Source: Pseudomonas syringae
GTDB taxonomy: Bacteria > Pseudomonadota > Gammaproteobacteria > Pseudomonadales > Pseudomonadaceae
DNA length: 64,000 nucleotides
Direction: 5' to 3'
NCBI RefSeq assembly: GCF_021606685.1
Contig: NZ_WKCB01000008.1
Location: 1 to 64,000, forward strand
Position numbers and translations under genes: made by a program. Every line of letters begins with the position of its first letter. The first letter of the stretch is position 1. This document shows, piece after piece, positions 16,279-26,490 of this stretch. The notes beneath the pieces were generated by a model. That model saw nothing but the letters and a program-made list of their open reading frames with translations. It did no database searches and had not been told where the DNA came from.

Positions 16279-16605
16279 ATGGCCAACACTTCTTTACGCA
16301 AAGCGTCGCTGGAAAGCATGGAAGCCGAGATTTCGAGCCTGCTCAAGTCCCTTGAGAGCCTCAAGGATGATGCGTCGGATGAGTCGCGCAAAACGCTGAA
16401 GGCCCTGAAAAGCAATGCCGAGAATGCCCTCAAGCACTCCCGTCACCTGATCAGCGATGCCTACGAAGAAAGCAAAGTCAAAATCCGCGAAACCGGTGTT
16501 GCAACCCGGGACTACGCACAAGAGCACCCATGGACTACAGCTGGCGTCGCTGTAGGTGCATTGGGCCTGCTGGCGGCTTACCTGCTGTGCAAACGCGGCG
16601 ACTGA
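16279..16605 (+). CDS. DUF883 (ElaB/YqjD) inner-membrane ribosome-associated protein
   Basis: A 108-residue protein with a long amphipathic helix (residues 1-75), a segment YAQEHPWTTAG, and a C-terminal transmembrane helix (VAVGALGLLAAYLLCKRGD). This is the YqjD/ElaB tail-anchored layout. These proteins are stationary-phase induced and tether ribosomes to the inner membrane in E. coli. AGGAGA precedes the ATG at 16279. It is convergent with trpI. Confidence 0.9.
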   Translation: MANTSLRKASLESMEAEISSLLKSLESLKDDASDESRKTLKALKSNAENALKHSRHLISDAYEESKVKIRETGVATRDYAQEHPWTTAGVAVGALGLLAAYLLCKRGD

Positions 16606-16615
16606 TTGTTACCCG

Positions 16616-18864
<2,249 letters not shown>

Positions 18865-19674
18865 ATGAGCCGCCTGCACACCCGCTTTGCGCAGCTGAAA
18901 GAACAAAACCGTGCCGCCCTGGTGACCTTCGTTACCGCGGGCGACCCTGGCTATGACACCTCGCTGGCGATCCTCAAGGGCTTGCCTGCCGCCGGTGCCG
19001 ATGTGATCGAGTTGGGCATGCCCTTCACCGACCCGATGGCCGACGGCCCGGCCATCCAGTTGGCCAACATCCGTGCGCTGGAAGCCAAGCAGAACCTGGC
19101 AAAAACCCTGCAGATGGTCCGCGAGTTCCGTAAAGACAACAACGACACCCCGCTGGTGCTGATGGGTTACTTCAACCCGATTCACAAATACGGCGTGCCA
19201 CAGTTCATCACGGACGCGAAAGAAGCCGGTGTAGACGGCCTCATTGTGGTCGACATGCCGCCCGAGCATAACGGCGAGCTGTGCGACCCGGCCCAGGCTG
19301 CGGGCATCGACTTTATCCGCTTGACCACGCCGACCACCGATGACGCGCGCCTGCCGACCGTGCTGAACGGCAGCTCGGGCTTTGTGTACTACGTGTCGGT
19401 AGCCGGTGTGACCGGTGCCGGCGCCGCCACCCTGGAACACGTCGAAGAGGCGGTGACCCGCCTGCGTCGCCATACCGACCTGCCGATCAGCATCGGTTTT
19501 GGTATCCGTACGCCGGAACAAGCGGCGGCCATCGCGCGCCTGGCCGAGGGTGTGGTGGTGGGTTCGGCGTTGATCGACCACATCGCCAATGCCAAGAATG
19601 ATCAGCAAGCCATCGACGGTGTGCTGAGCCTCTGCGCGGCGCTGTCGGAAGGCGTGCGTAACGCCCGTAAGTAA
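18865..19674 (+). CDS. trpA: Tryptophan synthase alpha subunit
   Basis: A 269-residue TIM-barrel protein that cleaves indole-3-glycerol phosphate and channels indole to TrpB. The catalytic Glu is in [16 protein letters not shown] (near residue 50) and the Asp in the same motif. GFGIRTPEQ and VVVGSALID bind the phosphate. The ATG follows the trpB TAA without a gap, with an AGGAG ribosome site inside the end of trpB. A terminator follows at 19750. Confidence 0.97.
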   Translation: MSRLHTRFAQLKEQNRAALVTFVTAGDPGYDTSLAILKGLPAAGADVIELGMPFTDPMADGPAIQLANIRALEAKQNLAKTLQMVREFRKDNNDTPLVLMGYFNPIHKYGVPQFITDAKEAGVDGLIVVDMPPEHNGELCDPAQAAGIDFIRLTTPTTDDARLPTVLNGSSGFVYYVSVAGVTGAGAATLEHVEEAVTRLRRHTDLPISIGFGIRTPEQAAAIARLAEGVVVGSALIDHIANAKNDQQAIDGVLSLCAALSEGVRNARK

Positions 19675-19749
19675 GCGCCCTGTAGCAGGAGGTAAAGTTC
19701 CTGATACAGAGGAATCAACGCGCACACGCACGGCCTAAGCAGCAAGACC

Positions 19750-19784
19750 AAGGGATTTCGAACCTCGTTCGCGATCCCTTTTTT
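19750..19784 (+). terminator. Terminator of trpBA
   Basis: AAGGGAT pairs with ATCCCTT around an imperfect inner stem (GAA/TTC), followed by a run of T. Confidence 0.8.
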
Positions 19785-19809
19785 GTGTGTGTGACCTGAG
19801 GAATACCCG

Positions 19810-20250
19810 ATGAAAATGCCTAAATCCGTGATTGCCGGCCTTGGCGTACTGGTGCTTGGCGCCAGCGCCCTGGTGCAAGCCGCACCGCCGGACCCGCGTG
19901 GTGACGACCGTGGCGGTCCGCAAGGCCAGCACGAGCAACGTGGCGACGACCATCGCGGCCCGCAGGACAACCGTCGCGGCGGCCCGCCCCAGGATTTTGG
20001 CCCGGTGCGTCAGATCATCCACGACAACCACGGCCAGTTCTCACGCGGCGCACCACCACCGCCGAACGTACGCCTGGTGCGTGGCCAGCCGCTGCCACGC
20101 GGCTACTACGGCGAACGCTTGGACAACCGCGCCCTGGCACGCCTGCCGGTGTACCCGGGTTACGAATGGCGCCGCTCGGGCCCGGACGTGGTGTTGATCG
20201 CCGTGGGCACGGGCATCGTCTACGAGATTCTGGACGGCGTACTCAACTAA
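19810..20250 (+). CDS. RcnB/CigR-like periplasmic protein
   Basis: A 146-residue protein with a signal peptide (MKMPKSVIAGLGVLVLGASALVQA). A low-complexity stretch rich in Arg, Asp, Gly, His and Pro (about 25-62) precedes an RcnB-type domain (RLVRGQPLPRGYYGERLDNRALARLPVYPGYEWRRSGPDVVLIAVGTGIVYEILDGVLN). Such proteins sit in the periplasm or membrane. RcnB itself affects nickel/cobalt handling, CigR affects virulence, but the function here is unknown. The last 14 bases are the start of the tandem duplication described below. Confidence 0.75.
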   Translation: MKMPKSVIAGLGVLVLGASALVQAAPPDPRGDDRGGPQGQHEQRGDDHRGPQDNRRGGPPQDFGPVRQIIHDNHGQFSRGAPPPPNVRLVRGQPLPRGYYGERLDNRALARLPVYPGYEWRRSGPDVVLIAVGTGIVYEILDGVLN

Positions 20251-20296
20251 AGCGCTGCTCCAGTGGAGAGTGGGCTCATGTACTGAACACACTTGT

Positions 20297-20389
20297 GTGG
20301 CGAGCGGGCTTGCCCGCGCTGGAGTGCGCAGCGCTCCCGCTTTTTTTGGGGCCGCTACGCAGCCCAACGCGGGCAAGCCCGCTCGCCAC
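20297..20389. repeat. REPIN, GTGGCGAGCGGGCTTGC type (copy 1)
   Basis: Inverted arms GTGGCGAGCGGGCTTGCCCG and its inverse around a T-rich spacer, part of the tandem duplication. Confidence 0.9.
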
Positions 20390-20400
20390 GAAAGCATCAT

Positions 20401-20497
20401 CTAAAGCTCTATTCGTTCGACCTTGCCTACCAGCAGCCTGTAGGAAAGCGCGCCCAGCAGAGCGAGCACCGCGATGTGGGTGATCGCCAGCGCAAGC
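20401..20497 (-). pseudogene. Duplicated 3' end of the galactonate transporter gene
   Basis: It matches 20639-20735, including the stop codon and the last about 31 codons of the MFS gene, with a handful of substitutions. It has no start and cannot encode a transporter. Confidence 0.88.
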
Positions 20498-20534
20498 ACA
20501 GCGTACTCAACTAAGCGCCGCTGAACACGCTCAT

Positions 20535-20627
20535 GTGGCGAGCGGGCTTGCCCGCGCTGGAGTGCGCAGCGCTCCCGTTTTTTTTGGGGCCGCTACGCAG
20601 CCCAACGCGGGCAAGCCCGCTCGCCAC
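20535..20627. repeat. REPIN, GTGGCGAGCGGGCTTGC type (copy 2)
   Basis: Nearly identical to the REPIN at 20297-20389 and part of the same duplication. Confidence 0.9.
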
Positions 20628-20638
20628 GAAAGCATCAT

Positions 20639-21943
20639 CTAAAGCTCTATGCGTTCGACCTTGCCTACCAGCAGCACGTAGGAAAGCGCGCCCAGCAGAG
20701 CGAGCACCGCGATGTAGGTGATCGCCGGCGCAAACGTATCGCCGCTGGCCAAAAAGCCAATCACGATCGGCGTGGCAATCGCCGACAGGTTGCCGATGAA
20801 GTTGAACACCCCGCCCGTCAGCCCCAGCAGACGCGCGGGCGCCAGGGTTGATACCAGCGACCAGGTAATCGACGCCAGGCCATTGCCGAAAAACGCCAGC
20901 GCCAGAAACGCGATCACCCATGCCGTCGAATCCACATAGTTGGCGCCAATGATCGCCGTGGAAATCAGCAGGCCGCCAATGATCGGCAATTTACGCGCAA
21001 AGCCCACCGACGCGCCCCGGCGAATCAGCCAGTCGGAGAAAATCCCCGAACACAGTACGCCCACAAACGCCGCGAGGAAGGGCAGCGACGCCAGCAGGCC
21101 AGACTTGATGAAGTCCATGCCGCGATATTTAACCAGGTAGGTCGGAAACCACGTCAGGAAAAACCACAGCGTGGAGTTCAGGCAGAACTGACCCAGGTAG
21201 ATGCCCCAGAGCTTGCGCTTGCTCAACACAATGCCCAGGTCGACCCAACTGAACGGCGCCTTGGTGGCTTGCGCTTGCATGTCCACCAACCCGCCACCTG
21301 CGCGGATCAATTCGATTTCAGCGGCGTTGGCGCCTTTGAAATCCTTGGGCTCGCGGTACACCGCGTACCAGATCAGCGCCCACACAATGCCCACGCCTCC
21401 GGTGGCGACAAACACCATGTGCCAGCCGAACGCATGTTGCAGCCAAGCCAGCACTGGCGTCAGAAATGCCAGCCCGACAAACTGCCCGGAGGTGTACACG
21501 CCAATCGCGGTGGCGCGCTCGCGCTCGGGAAACCAGGTGGTGACCACGCGGCTGTTGATCGGGTAAGCCGGTGCTTCCAACGCCCCTACCGCCATACGCA
21601 ACACAAACAACGCGATGAAGCTGGCGGCGAAACCCAGCATTACAGTGGCAATCGACCACAGCAGCAGGGCAGCGGTGTAGAGGATGCGCGGCGGCACCCG
21701 GTCCACCAGCCAGCCGCCAGGGATTTGCATGGCGGCGTAGGTCCAGCCGAATGCAGAGAAAATCAGCCCGACATGCACCGGGTCGATGCCCAGCTCGCTG
21801 GTCAGCGCCGGGGCGGCAATCGACAGGTTGCTGCGGTCGAGGTAGTTGATCACCACGGTGATAAACAGCAGCGCCATGATGAAGAAGCGCTTTCTGCTGG
21901 GCGTGACTAAAGAAGCCTGCCCGGTGAAGGACTCAGGGTGCAT
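20639..21943 (-). CDS. dgoT: MFS transporter, D-galactonate type (ACS family)
   Basis: A 434-residue 12-helix transporter of the anion:cation symporter family. The family signature (NYLDRSNLSIAAPALTSELG in helix 1, GWTYAAMQIPGGWLVDRVPPR in loop 2-3) and the central cytoplasmic loop (about 195-245) are present. It closes the galactonate operon after dgoD, so it most likely imports D-galactonate with protons. The symbol is assigned by context. Other sugar acids are possible. A REPIN lies between it and dgoD. Confidence 0.82.
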   Translation of the reverse strand: MHPESFTGQASLVTPSRKRFFIMALLFITVVINYLDRSNLSIAAPALTSELGIDPVHVGLIFSAFGWTYAAMQIPGGWLVDRVPPRILYTAALLLWSIATVMLGFAASFIALFVLRMAVGALEAPAYPINSRVVTTWFPERERATAIGVYTSGQFVGLAFLTPVLAWLQHAFGWHMVFVATGGVGIVWALIWYAVYREPKDFKGANAAEIELIRAGGGLVDMQAQATKAPFSWVDLGIVLSKRKLWGIYLGQFCLNSTLWFFLTWFPTYLVKYRGMDFIKSGLLASLPFLAAFVGVLCSGIFSDWLIRRGASVGFARKLPIIGGLLISTAIIGANYVDSTAWVIAFLALAFFGNGLASITWSLVSTLAPARLLGLTGGVFNFIGNLSAIATPIVIGFLASGDTFAPAITYIAVLALLGALSYVLLVGKVERIEL

Positions 21944-22011
21944 GGGGGGTGCCTCTTGTTATGTTTATTGAGGTCTGGAACTGAGCTGACTGAAGAAACC
22001 GGGTTAAAAAA

Positions 22012-22100
22012 TGTGGGAGGGGGCTTGCTCCCGATAGCAGTGTGTCAGCCAGCACAACTGTTTCTGATAGACCGCTATCGGGAGCAAGCCCCCTCCCACA
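22012..22100. repeat. REPIN
   Basis: TGTGGGAGGGGGCTTGCTCC and its inverse, inside the dgo operon between dgoD and the transporter gene. It could stabilise the upstream part of the transcript. Confidence 0.9.
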
Positions 22101-22132
22101 TTTTTGACCGCATTGTTTCAGTCAGGGGGTAA

Positions 22133-23281
22133 TCACCACTCGGCAAAGCTGCCGTCGGCATGGCGCCAGATCGGGTTACGCCAGCGGTGGCCGATGGCGG
22201 CGCGTTCGATCACGTATTCCTCGTTGATCTCGATGCCCAGGCCCGGCCCGTTGGGGATCTTCACGAAGCCCTGGTCATAGTCGAATACGCCCGGGTCGCG
22301 CACGTAGTCGAGCAGGTCGTTGCTCTCGTTGTAGTGAATGCCCAGGCTTTGCTCCTGGATAAACGCGTTGTAGCACACCGCGTCCAGTTGCAGGCAGGCC
22401 GCCAAGGCAATCGGGCCCAGCGGGCAGTGCAGCGCCAGGGCCACGTCGTAGGCTTCGGCCATGTTGGCGATCTTGCGGGTTTCGGTGATGCCGCCGGCGT
22501 GGGAGGCATCCGGCTGGATGATGTCGACGTAGCCTTCGCTGAGCACGCGCTTGAAGTCCCAACGCGAGAACAGGCGCTCGCCCAACGCGATCGGTGTGCT
22601 GGTCAGCGGCGCCAATTCCTTGAGCGCTTCGTAGTTTTCGCTGAGCACCGGCTCTTCGATAAACATCAGTTTGTACGGGTCCAGCTCTTTCATCAGCACC
22701 TTGGCCATAGGCTTGTGCACCCGGCCATGGAAGTCCACGCCGATGCCGACGTTCGGCCCGACCGCATCACGCACGGCGGCCACGTTGGCCAGGGCGAGGT
22801 CGACTTTTTCGAAGCTGTCGACGAACTGCAGCTCTTCGGTGCCGTTCATTTTCACCGCAGTGAACCCACGCGCCACGGCCTCTTTGGCGGCGCGGGCGGT
22901 GTCGGCAGGGCGGTCGCCGCCGATCCACGAGTACACGCGGATCTTGTCACGCACCTGGCCACCGAGCAGGTCGCTGACGGAGACGCCGAGGGCCTTGCCC
23001 TTGATGTCCCACAGCGCCTGGTCGATACCGGCCAGCGCACTCATGTGCACCGCGCCGCCACGGTAGAAACCGCCGCGGTAGAGCACGGTCCAGATGTCTT
23101 CGATATTGCGTGGGTCTTTGCCGATCAGGTAGTCGGACAGTTCTTCAACCGCAGCGGCCACGGTGTGAGCGCGGCCTTCGACCACGGGCTCACCCCAGCC
23201 GGTCACGCCCTGGTCGGTTTCGACCTTGAGGAAGCACCAGCGCGGCGGGACGATAAAGGTCGTCAGTTTGGTGATTTTCAT
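22133..23281 (-). CDS. dgoD: D-galactonate dehydratase
   Basis: A 382-residue enolase-superfamily enzyme that converts D-galactonate to 2-keto-3-deoxy-D-galactonate. The capping domain (1-125) has [10 protein letters not shown]. The barrel has [10 protein letters not shown], the metal/catalytic motif GVDFHGR (Asp and His), FIEEPV (Glu), GERLFSR (Glu) and [13 protein letters not shown] (His). This set matches DgoD. It follows dgoA by 48 bases in the same direction. Confidence 0.95.
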   Translation of the reverse strand: MKITKLTTFIVPPRWCFLKVETDQGVTGWGEPVVEGRAHTVAAAVEELSDYLIGKDPRNIEDIWTVLYRGGFYRGGAVHMSALAGIDQALWDIKGKALGVSVSDLLGGQVRDKIRVYSWIGGDRPADTARAAKEAVARGFTAVKMNGTEELQFVDSFEKVDLALANVAAVRDAVGPNVGIGVDFHGRVHKPMAKVLMKELDPYKLMFIEEPVLSENYEALKELAPLTSTPIALGERLFSRWDFKRVLSEGYVDIIQPDASHAGGITETRKIANMAEAYDVALALHCPLGPIALAACLQLDAVCYNAFIQEQSLGIHYNESNDLLDYVRDPGVFDYDQGFVKIPNGPGLGIEINEEYVIERAAIGHRWRNPIWRHADGSFAEW

Positions 23282-23329
23282 CTGTTATCTCTCTTATAGA
23301 TGCGGCGCCGGTAGGCGCGGAACTTGATA

Positions 23330-23950
23330 TCAGCCCAGGGCTTTCCAGGCGGCGACATACGCCTGGGCGCGGCTCGCGACCTGATCCACTGTCAAACCCG
23401 GTTTGAACAACCCGGAACCCAGCCCGAACCCCTTGGCGCCGGCGTCGACAAACACCTGCATGTTGTCCGGGGTAATGCCGCCCACCGGCAGCAGCAAGGT
23501 GCCCGCCGGTAATACCGCGAGCCATGCCTTGATCACCGCCGGGCCCATTTGCTCGGCCGGGAACAGCTTCAATACGTCGGCGCCTTCGGCCAGCGCGGCG
23601 AACGCTTCGGTGGGCGTGGCCACCCCCGGCGACAGGTACAGGCCGGCAGCCTTCGCCGCGCGCAGTACCTTGGGGTCGCTGTGGGGCATGACGATCACTT
23701 GGCCGCCGGCGGCCTTGACCTGCTCGACCTGCTCCGGGGTCAACACCGTGCCGGCACCGATCAGGCAATCGGCGGGCAGGCTGTCGCGCAGGGTGCGGAT
23801 GCTGGTGTAGGGGTCCGGCGAATTCAGCGGTACTTCGATCACGCGAAACCCGGCGTCGTACAAAACTTGACCAACTGCCTGGGCTTCGCCCGGCGTCACG
23901 CCACGCAGGATTGCGATCAAACCGTTGTGTGCGAGTGCTTGCTTGAGCAT
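23330..23950 (-). CDS. dgoA: 2-keto-3-deoxy-6-phosphogalactonate aldolase
   Basis: A 206-residue class I aldolase of the KDPG/KDPGal family that splits KDPGal to pyruvate and glyceraldehyde 3-phosphate. GLIAILRGVTPGEA contains the catalytic Glu region. The Schiff-base lysine is in DVLKLFPAEQ (near residue 128). LPVGGITPDNM binds the phosphate. The ATG begins one base after the dgoK stop codon, so the two are coupled. Confidence 0.95.
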   Translation of the reverse strand: MLKQALAHNGLIAILRGVTPGEAQAVGQVLYDAGFRVIEVPLNSPDPYTSIRTLRDSLPADCLIGAGTVLTPEQVEQVKAAGGQVIVMPHSDPKVLRAAKAAGLYLSPGVATPTEAFAALAEGADVLKLFPAEQMGPAVIKAWLAVLPAGTLLLPVGGITPDNMQVFVDAGAKGFGLGSGLFKPGLTVDQVASRAQAYVAAWKALG

Positions 23951-23951
23951 G

Positions 23952-24917
23952 TCAGGCCTCCGTTACTGGTTGAGTGAGCCCGGCCGCGACCGCCAGTTGC
24001 CACAGGCCGCGCTCGGTGGCTTCCTGCGCCAGGCTGACGTGGGCGAAACCGCACAGGGCGAGGGCGCGTTGATAGCGGGTGCAGAGGGCACCGGCGCCGA
24101 CCAGGATGATCGACTGCTGCTTGGCGTTGGCCGGCAAGCCGGCGAGTTCATGGCCGATGAGCAGGCCGGAGAGGTAGTCGGGCTGTTGGTCCGCCGCCAG
24201 TTCGGCGGTCAGCCCCAGCGTGCGTGCACTGAACAGCGTCGACAGCACGCCACGCTGGCCGTCTTGCGATAGCGCCACGCGCACGCCGCGATCAAACGCA
24301 TCAGCCTGGAACTCTGCGGATGCTTTTTGGGTGCGCCCCAGGATGCTGTGCTTGCTCAGCACCGCAAACACCTCGCCAGTCATGAAGGTGTCGAAATGGG
24401 TGATGCGGCCTTCGACCACCTCGACCCATTTGGAATGGCTGCCGGGCAGGCCGATCAATACTTTATCGGTGGCCGGCAGGCTTTGCAGCACGCCGAGCAC
24501 CTGGGTTTCTTCGCCGCGCATCACATTGGGTAACCCGACCTGCTCGATCACGCCGGGCACGATGTGCACCGCCACACCCCGCAGGCTGCGTACGCTATGC
24601 ACGGCTTGGCCCAGGCTGGCGACGTCAACGGGCGTATTGCGATAGGCCGCTTCGCTCCAGCCCTGGGCGCTGCCGACCATGCCGCAGGCGATCACCGGCA
24701 GGCTTGGCTGGGCGTCGAGCCAGTCCCCGCAAGCCGCATCGAACGCCAATTCGAAACCTTCGCTGCAGCGTACGCCGGCGATGTCCCGCGGCTCGCTGGG
24801 CAGGTGCATGATGCCAAATGCCAGCGAGCGCTGTTCCAGCACGACGCCTGCGGGGCCCAGTTTGTAAGCACGAAGGGAGCTGGTCCCCCAATCGAGCGCG
24901 ATCAATTGCGCCTGCAT
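23952..24917 (-). CDS. dgoK: 2-keto-3-deoxygalactonokinase
   Basis: A 321-residue sugar-acid kinase that phosphorylates 2-keto-3-deoxygalactonate using ATP. Family marks are ALDWGTSSLRAY near the N-terminus, CGMVGSAQGWSEAAYRN, and LIGLPGSHSKWVEV with FDTFMTGEVFAVL. It is the first gene of the operon dgoK-dgoA-dgoD-transporter. No regulator of the GntR (DgoR) type is encoded next to it. An inverted repeat lies in its upstream region. Confidence 0.94.
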   Translation of the reverse strand: MQAQLIALDWGTSSLRAYKLGPAGVVLEQRSLAFGIMHLPSEPRDIAGVRCSEGFELAFDAACGDWLDAQPSLPVIACGMVGSAQGWSEAAYRNTPVDVASLGQAVHSVRSLRGVAVHIVPGVIEQVGLPNVMRGEETQVLGVLQSLPATDKVLIGLPGSHSKWVEVVEGRITHFDTFMTGEVFAVLSKHSILGRTQKASAEFQADAFDRGVRVALSQDGQRGVLSTLFSARTLGLTAELAADQQPDYLSGLLIGHELAGLPANAKQQSIILVGAGALCTRYQRALALCGFAHVSLAQEATERGLWQLAVAAGLTQPVTEA

Positions 24918-24988
24918 CGCTTCACCTGAATTGAGTGGGTGCTGAAAAAAGCAGATGGGCGAATATAAACCTATGCCTGGCGATATCT

Positions 24989-25017
24989 CAATATATAAAT
25001 AACAGTCCCATATATTG
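24989..25017. promoter_or_regulatory. Inverted repeat upstream of dgoK, possible operator
   Basis: CAATATAT and ATATATTG are perfect 8-base inverted repeats 13 bases apart in the AT-rich region 70-100 bases before the dgoK start. The spacing suits a dimeric repressor, but the protein is not identified. Confidence 0.4.
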
Positions 25018-25027
25018 GGTTAAAGCA

Positions 25028-25061
25028 TAAAAATCCCGTCGCCTTGTGCCAAGGCGACGGG
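25028..25061 (-). terminator. Terminator of the DOPA-dioxygenase-family gene
   Basis: A 12-bp stem (CCCGTCGCCTTG / CAAGGCGACGGG) with a 3-base loop is followed, on the minus strand, by a run of T. Confidence 0.88.
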
Positions 25062-25078
25062 ACTCTGTTCAACACGGG

Positions 25079-25405
25079 TTAAAAAACCGACAGGTTCAGC
25101 TCGCGCATCGCGCCCATCCAGATCGCGTAATCGGTGTGATCCTTGAGGTCATCGCCGGTATCGGGGTGCAGGAACACCACCAGACCATTGCGATTGAGCG
25201 CCAGCCACGGCAGCACCACGCCGATGTATTCGGCATCGAATGCGAGCTGACAGCTCCAGTCGGGGTGCGGGCCTACGGGCCGTTCATGCACACGGCCCAT
25301 GCGCAGCGGGAACAGTTTGGCGCCGTCTTCGCACAAGGTGCGCGCCTGATCGATCGTGCTGGCGTCAAAGTAGATATGGGCGTGGTAGCCCTTGATACGT
25401 TGCAT
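25079..25405 (-). CDS. DOPA 4,5-dioxygenase-family protein
   Basis: A 108-residue protein of PF08883, with conserved histidines in GYHAHIYFD (near residue 7-10), GPHPDWSCQLAF and VFLHPDTGDDLKDHTDYAIWMG. The family includes fungal DOPA 4,5-dioxygenase. Bacterial members are single-domain and their substrates are mostly unknown. GGAG stands 6 bases before the ATG at 25405. It lies 31 bases downstream of the LysR gene in the same direction and may be co-transcribed. Confidence 0.85.
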   Translation of the reverse strand: MQRIKGYHAHIYFDASTIDQARTLCEDGAKLFPLRMGRVHERPVGPHPDWSCQLAFDAEYIGVVLPWLALNRNGLVVFLHPDTGDDLKDHTDYAIWMGAMRELNLSVF

Positions 25406-25436
25406 GGCAGGCTCCGGAACCAAGATGCGCCAAATC

Positions 25437-26387
25437 CTAGACCGCAATCGATGGCAGGGCCAGCCCGGTCAACGACTGCGCGCTGCTGGCCTGTTCCGCC
25501 AGCAGCCAATCGACGAACCGTTCGACCAATTGCCCGCGACGTTTGCGCTGGGGCTGCACTACGTAGTAGCCATAGCGCGAGATCACCGTGTCGCTGATCG
25601 GCCGGCACAGCCAGTTCTGCTCCAGCAGGTTGTCCACCAGGTGACGCCAGCCAATGGCCACGCCCTGGCCGGCAATCGCAGCCTGGATCAGCAGGGTGTA
25701 GTTGTCGAAACGCAACTGGCCGGGGGTGGGCGCGGTGCTGATGCCCAACTCACGAAACACGCCGCTCCAGTCGAACCACTGGCTGTTGTTTTCTTGGCGC
25801 AGGTGCAGCAAGGGCACGTCATGCAAGGTCTGCAGGGTCAGCGGCGGGCTCTGGGCCTTGAGCCATTGCGGGCTGCACACCGGGAAGACTTCCTCATTGA
25901 ACAGCCACAGGCTGTCGCCCTGCTTGAAGCGACCATCACCGAACAGTACCGCCACGTCGATGTCGCTGCGCAGGGTGGCGTGGTTGCGCTCGCTGGTCAC
26001 CAGGCTCACGTCCACCTGCGGGTTGGCCTGGTGAAAACGATGCAGGCGCGGCATCAGCCAGTAGGCGGCGAACGCAAAGTCGGTGGCCACTTGCAGCACT
26101 TCATGCTGATCCTGCTGGGTGATTGCGCTGAGGCCGTGGTTGATGGCTTGCAAACCGCCTTGCACATGCTCGAACAGCAGCGCGCCGGCGTCCGTCAGCT
26201 CGATGCCCCGGTAGATCCGGTCAAACAGGCGAATCGCCAACTGTTCTTCGAGGCGCTTGATCTGCTGGCTGATGGCCGGCTGGGTAGTGCCCAGCTCCAT
26301 CGCGGCGGCGGTAAAGCTGCGGTGGCGCGCGGCAGCCTCGAACGCGCGGAGCAGGTCGAGGGACACATCACCAAGGGCTTCATACAT
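25437..26387 (-). CDS. LysR-type regulator of choline-sulfate use
   Basis: A 316-residue LysR protein with the winged helix [37 protein letters not shown] and a full effector-binding domain. It is divergent from betC across 103 bases, the usual place of the choline-sulfatase regulator in Pseudomonas. It therefore probably senses choline-O-sulfate or choline and activates betC. This role is inferred from position. The ligand cannot be read from the sequence. Confidence 0.85.
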   Translation of the reverse strand: MYEALGDVSLDLLRAFEAAARHRSFTAAAMELGTTQPAISQQIKRLEEQLAIRLFDRIYRGIELTDAGALLFEHVQGGLQAINHGLSAITQQDQHEVLQVATDFAFAAYWLMPRLHRFHQANPQVDVSLVTSERNHATLRSDIDVAVLFGDGRFKQGDSLWLFNEEVFPVCSPQWLKAQSPPLTLQTLHDVPLLHLRQENNSQWFDWSGVFRELGISTAPTPGQLRFDNYTLLIQAAIAGQGVAIGWRHLVDNLLEQNWLCRPISDTVISRYGYYVVQPQRKRRGQLVERFVDWLLAEQASSAQSLTGLALPSIAV

Positions 26388-26428
26388 AAGCTGCGCTTAT
26401 CCTAGACATTGCTTTTCATGGGCTTTAC

Positions 26429-26443
26429 CCCATTTTCCATGGG
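26429..26443. promoter_or_regulatory. Candidate LysR site between regulator and betC
   Basis: A 5-base inverted repeat CCCAT-N5-ATGGG lies between the divergent starts, and CATGGGC occurs twice nearby (from 26417 and from 26438). This fits an interrupted-dyad LysR site, though it is not proven. Confidence 0.35.
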
Positions 26444-26490
26444 CTGCATGCTCATTCGCATAAACACCGCCTATGGAATGCCGATAGATC

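Larger units (their letters stand above)
20237..20736. repeat. Tandem duplication: RcnB gene end + REPIN + 3' end of transporter gene
   Basis: The 14 bases at 20237-20250 (end of the RcnB-like gene) recur exactly at 20501-20514. After each comes a REPIN (20297-20389 and 20535-20627) and then about 97 bases of the 3' end of the MFS transporter gene (20401-20497 and 20639-20735) with only a few differences. Copy 1 has about 26 extra bases before its REPIN. This fills the whole 388-base gap between the genes. Confidence 0.9.
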
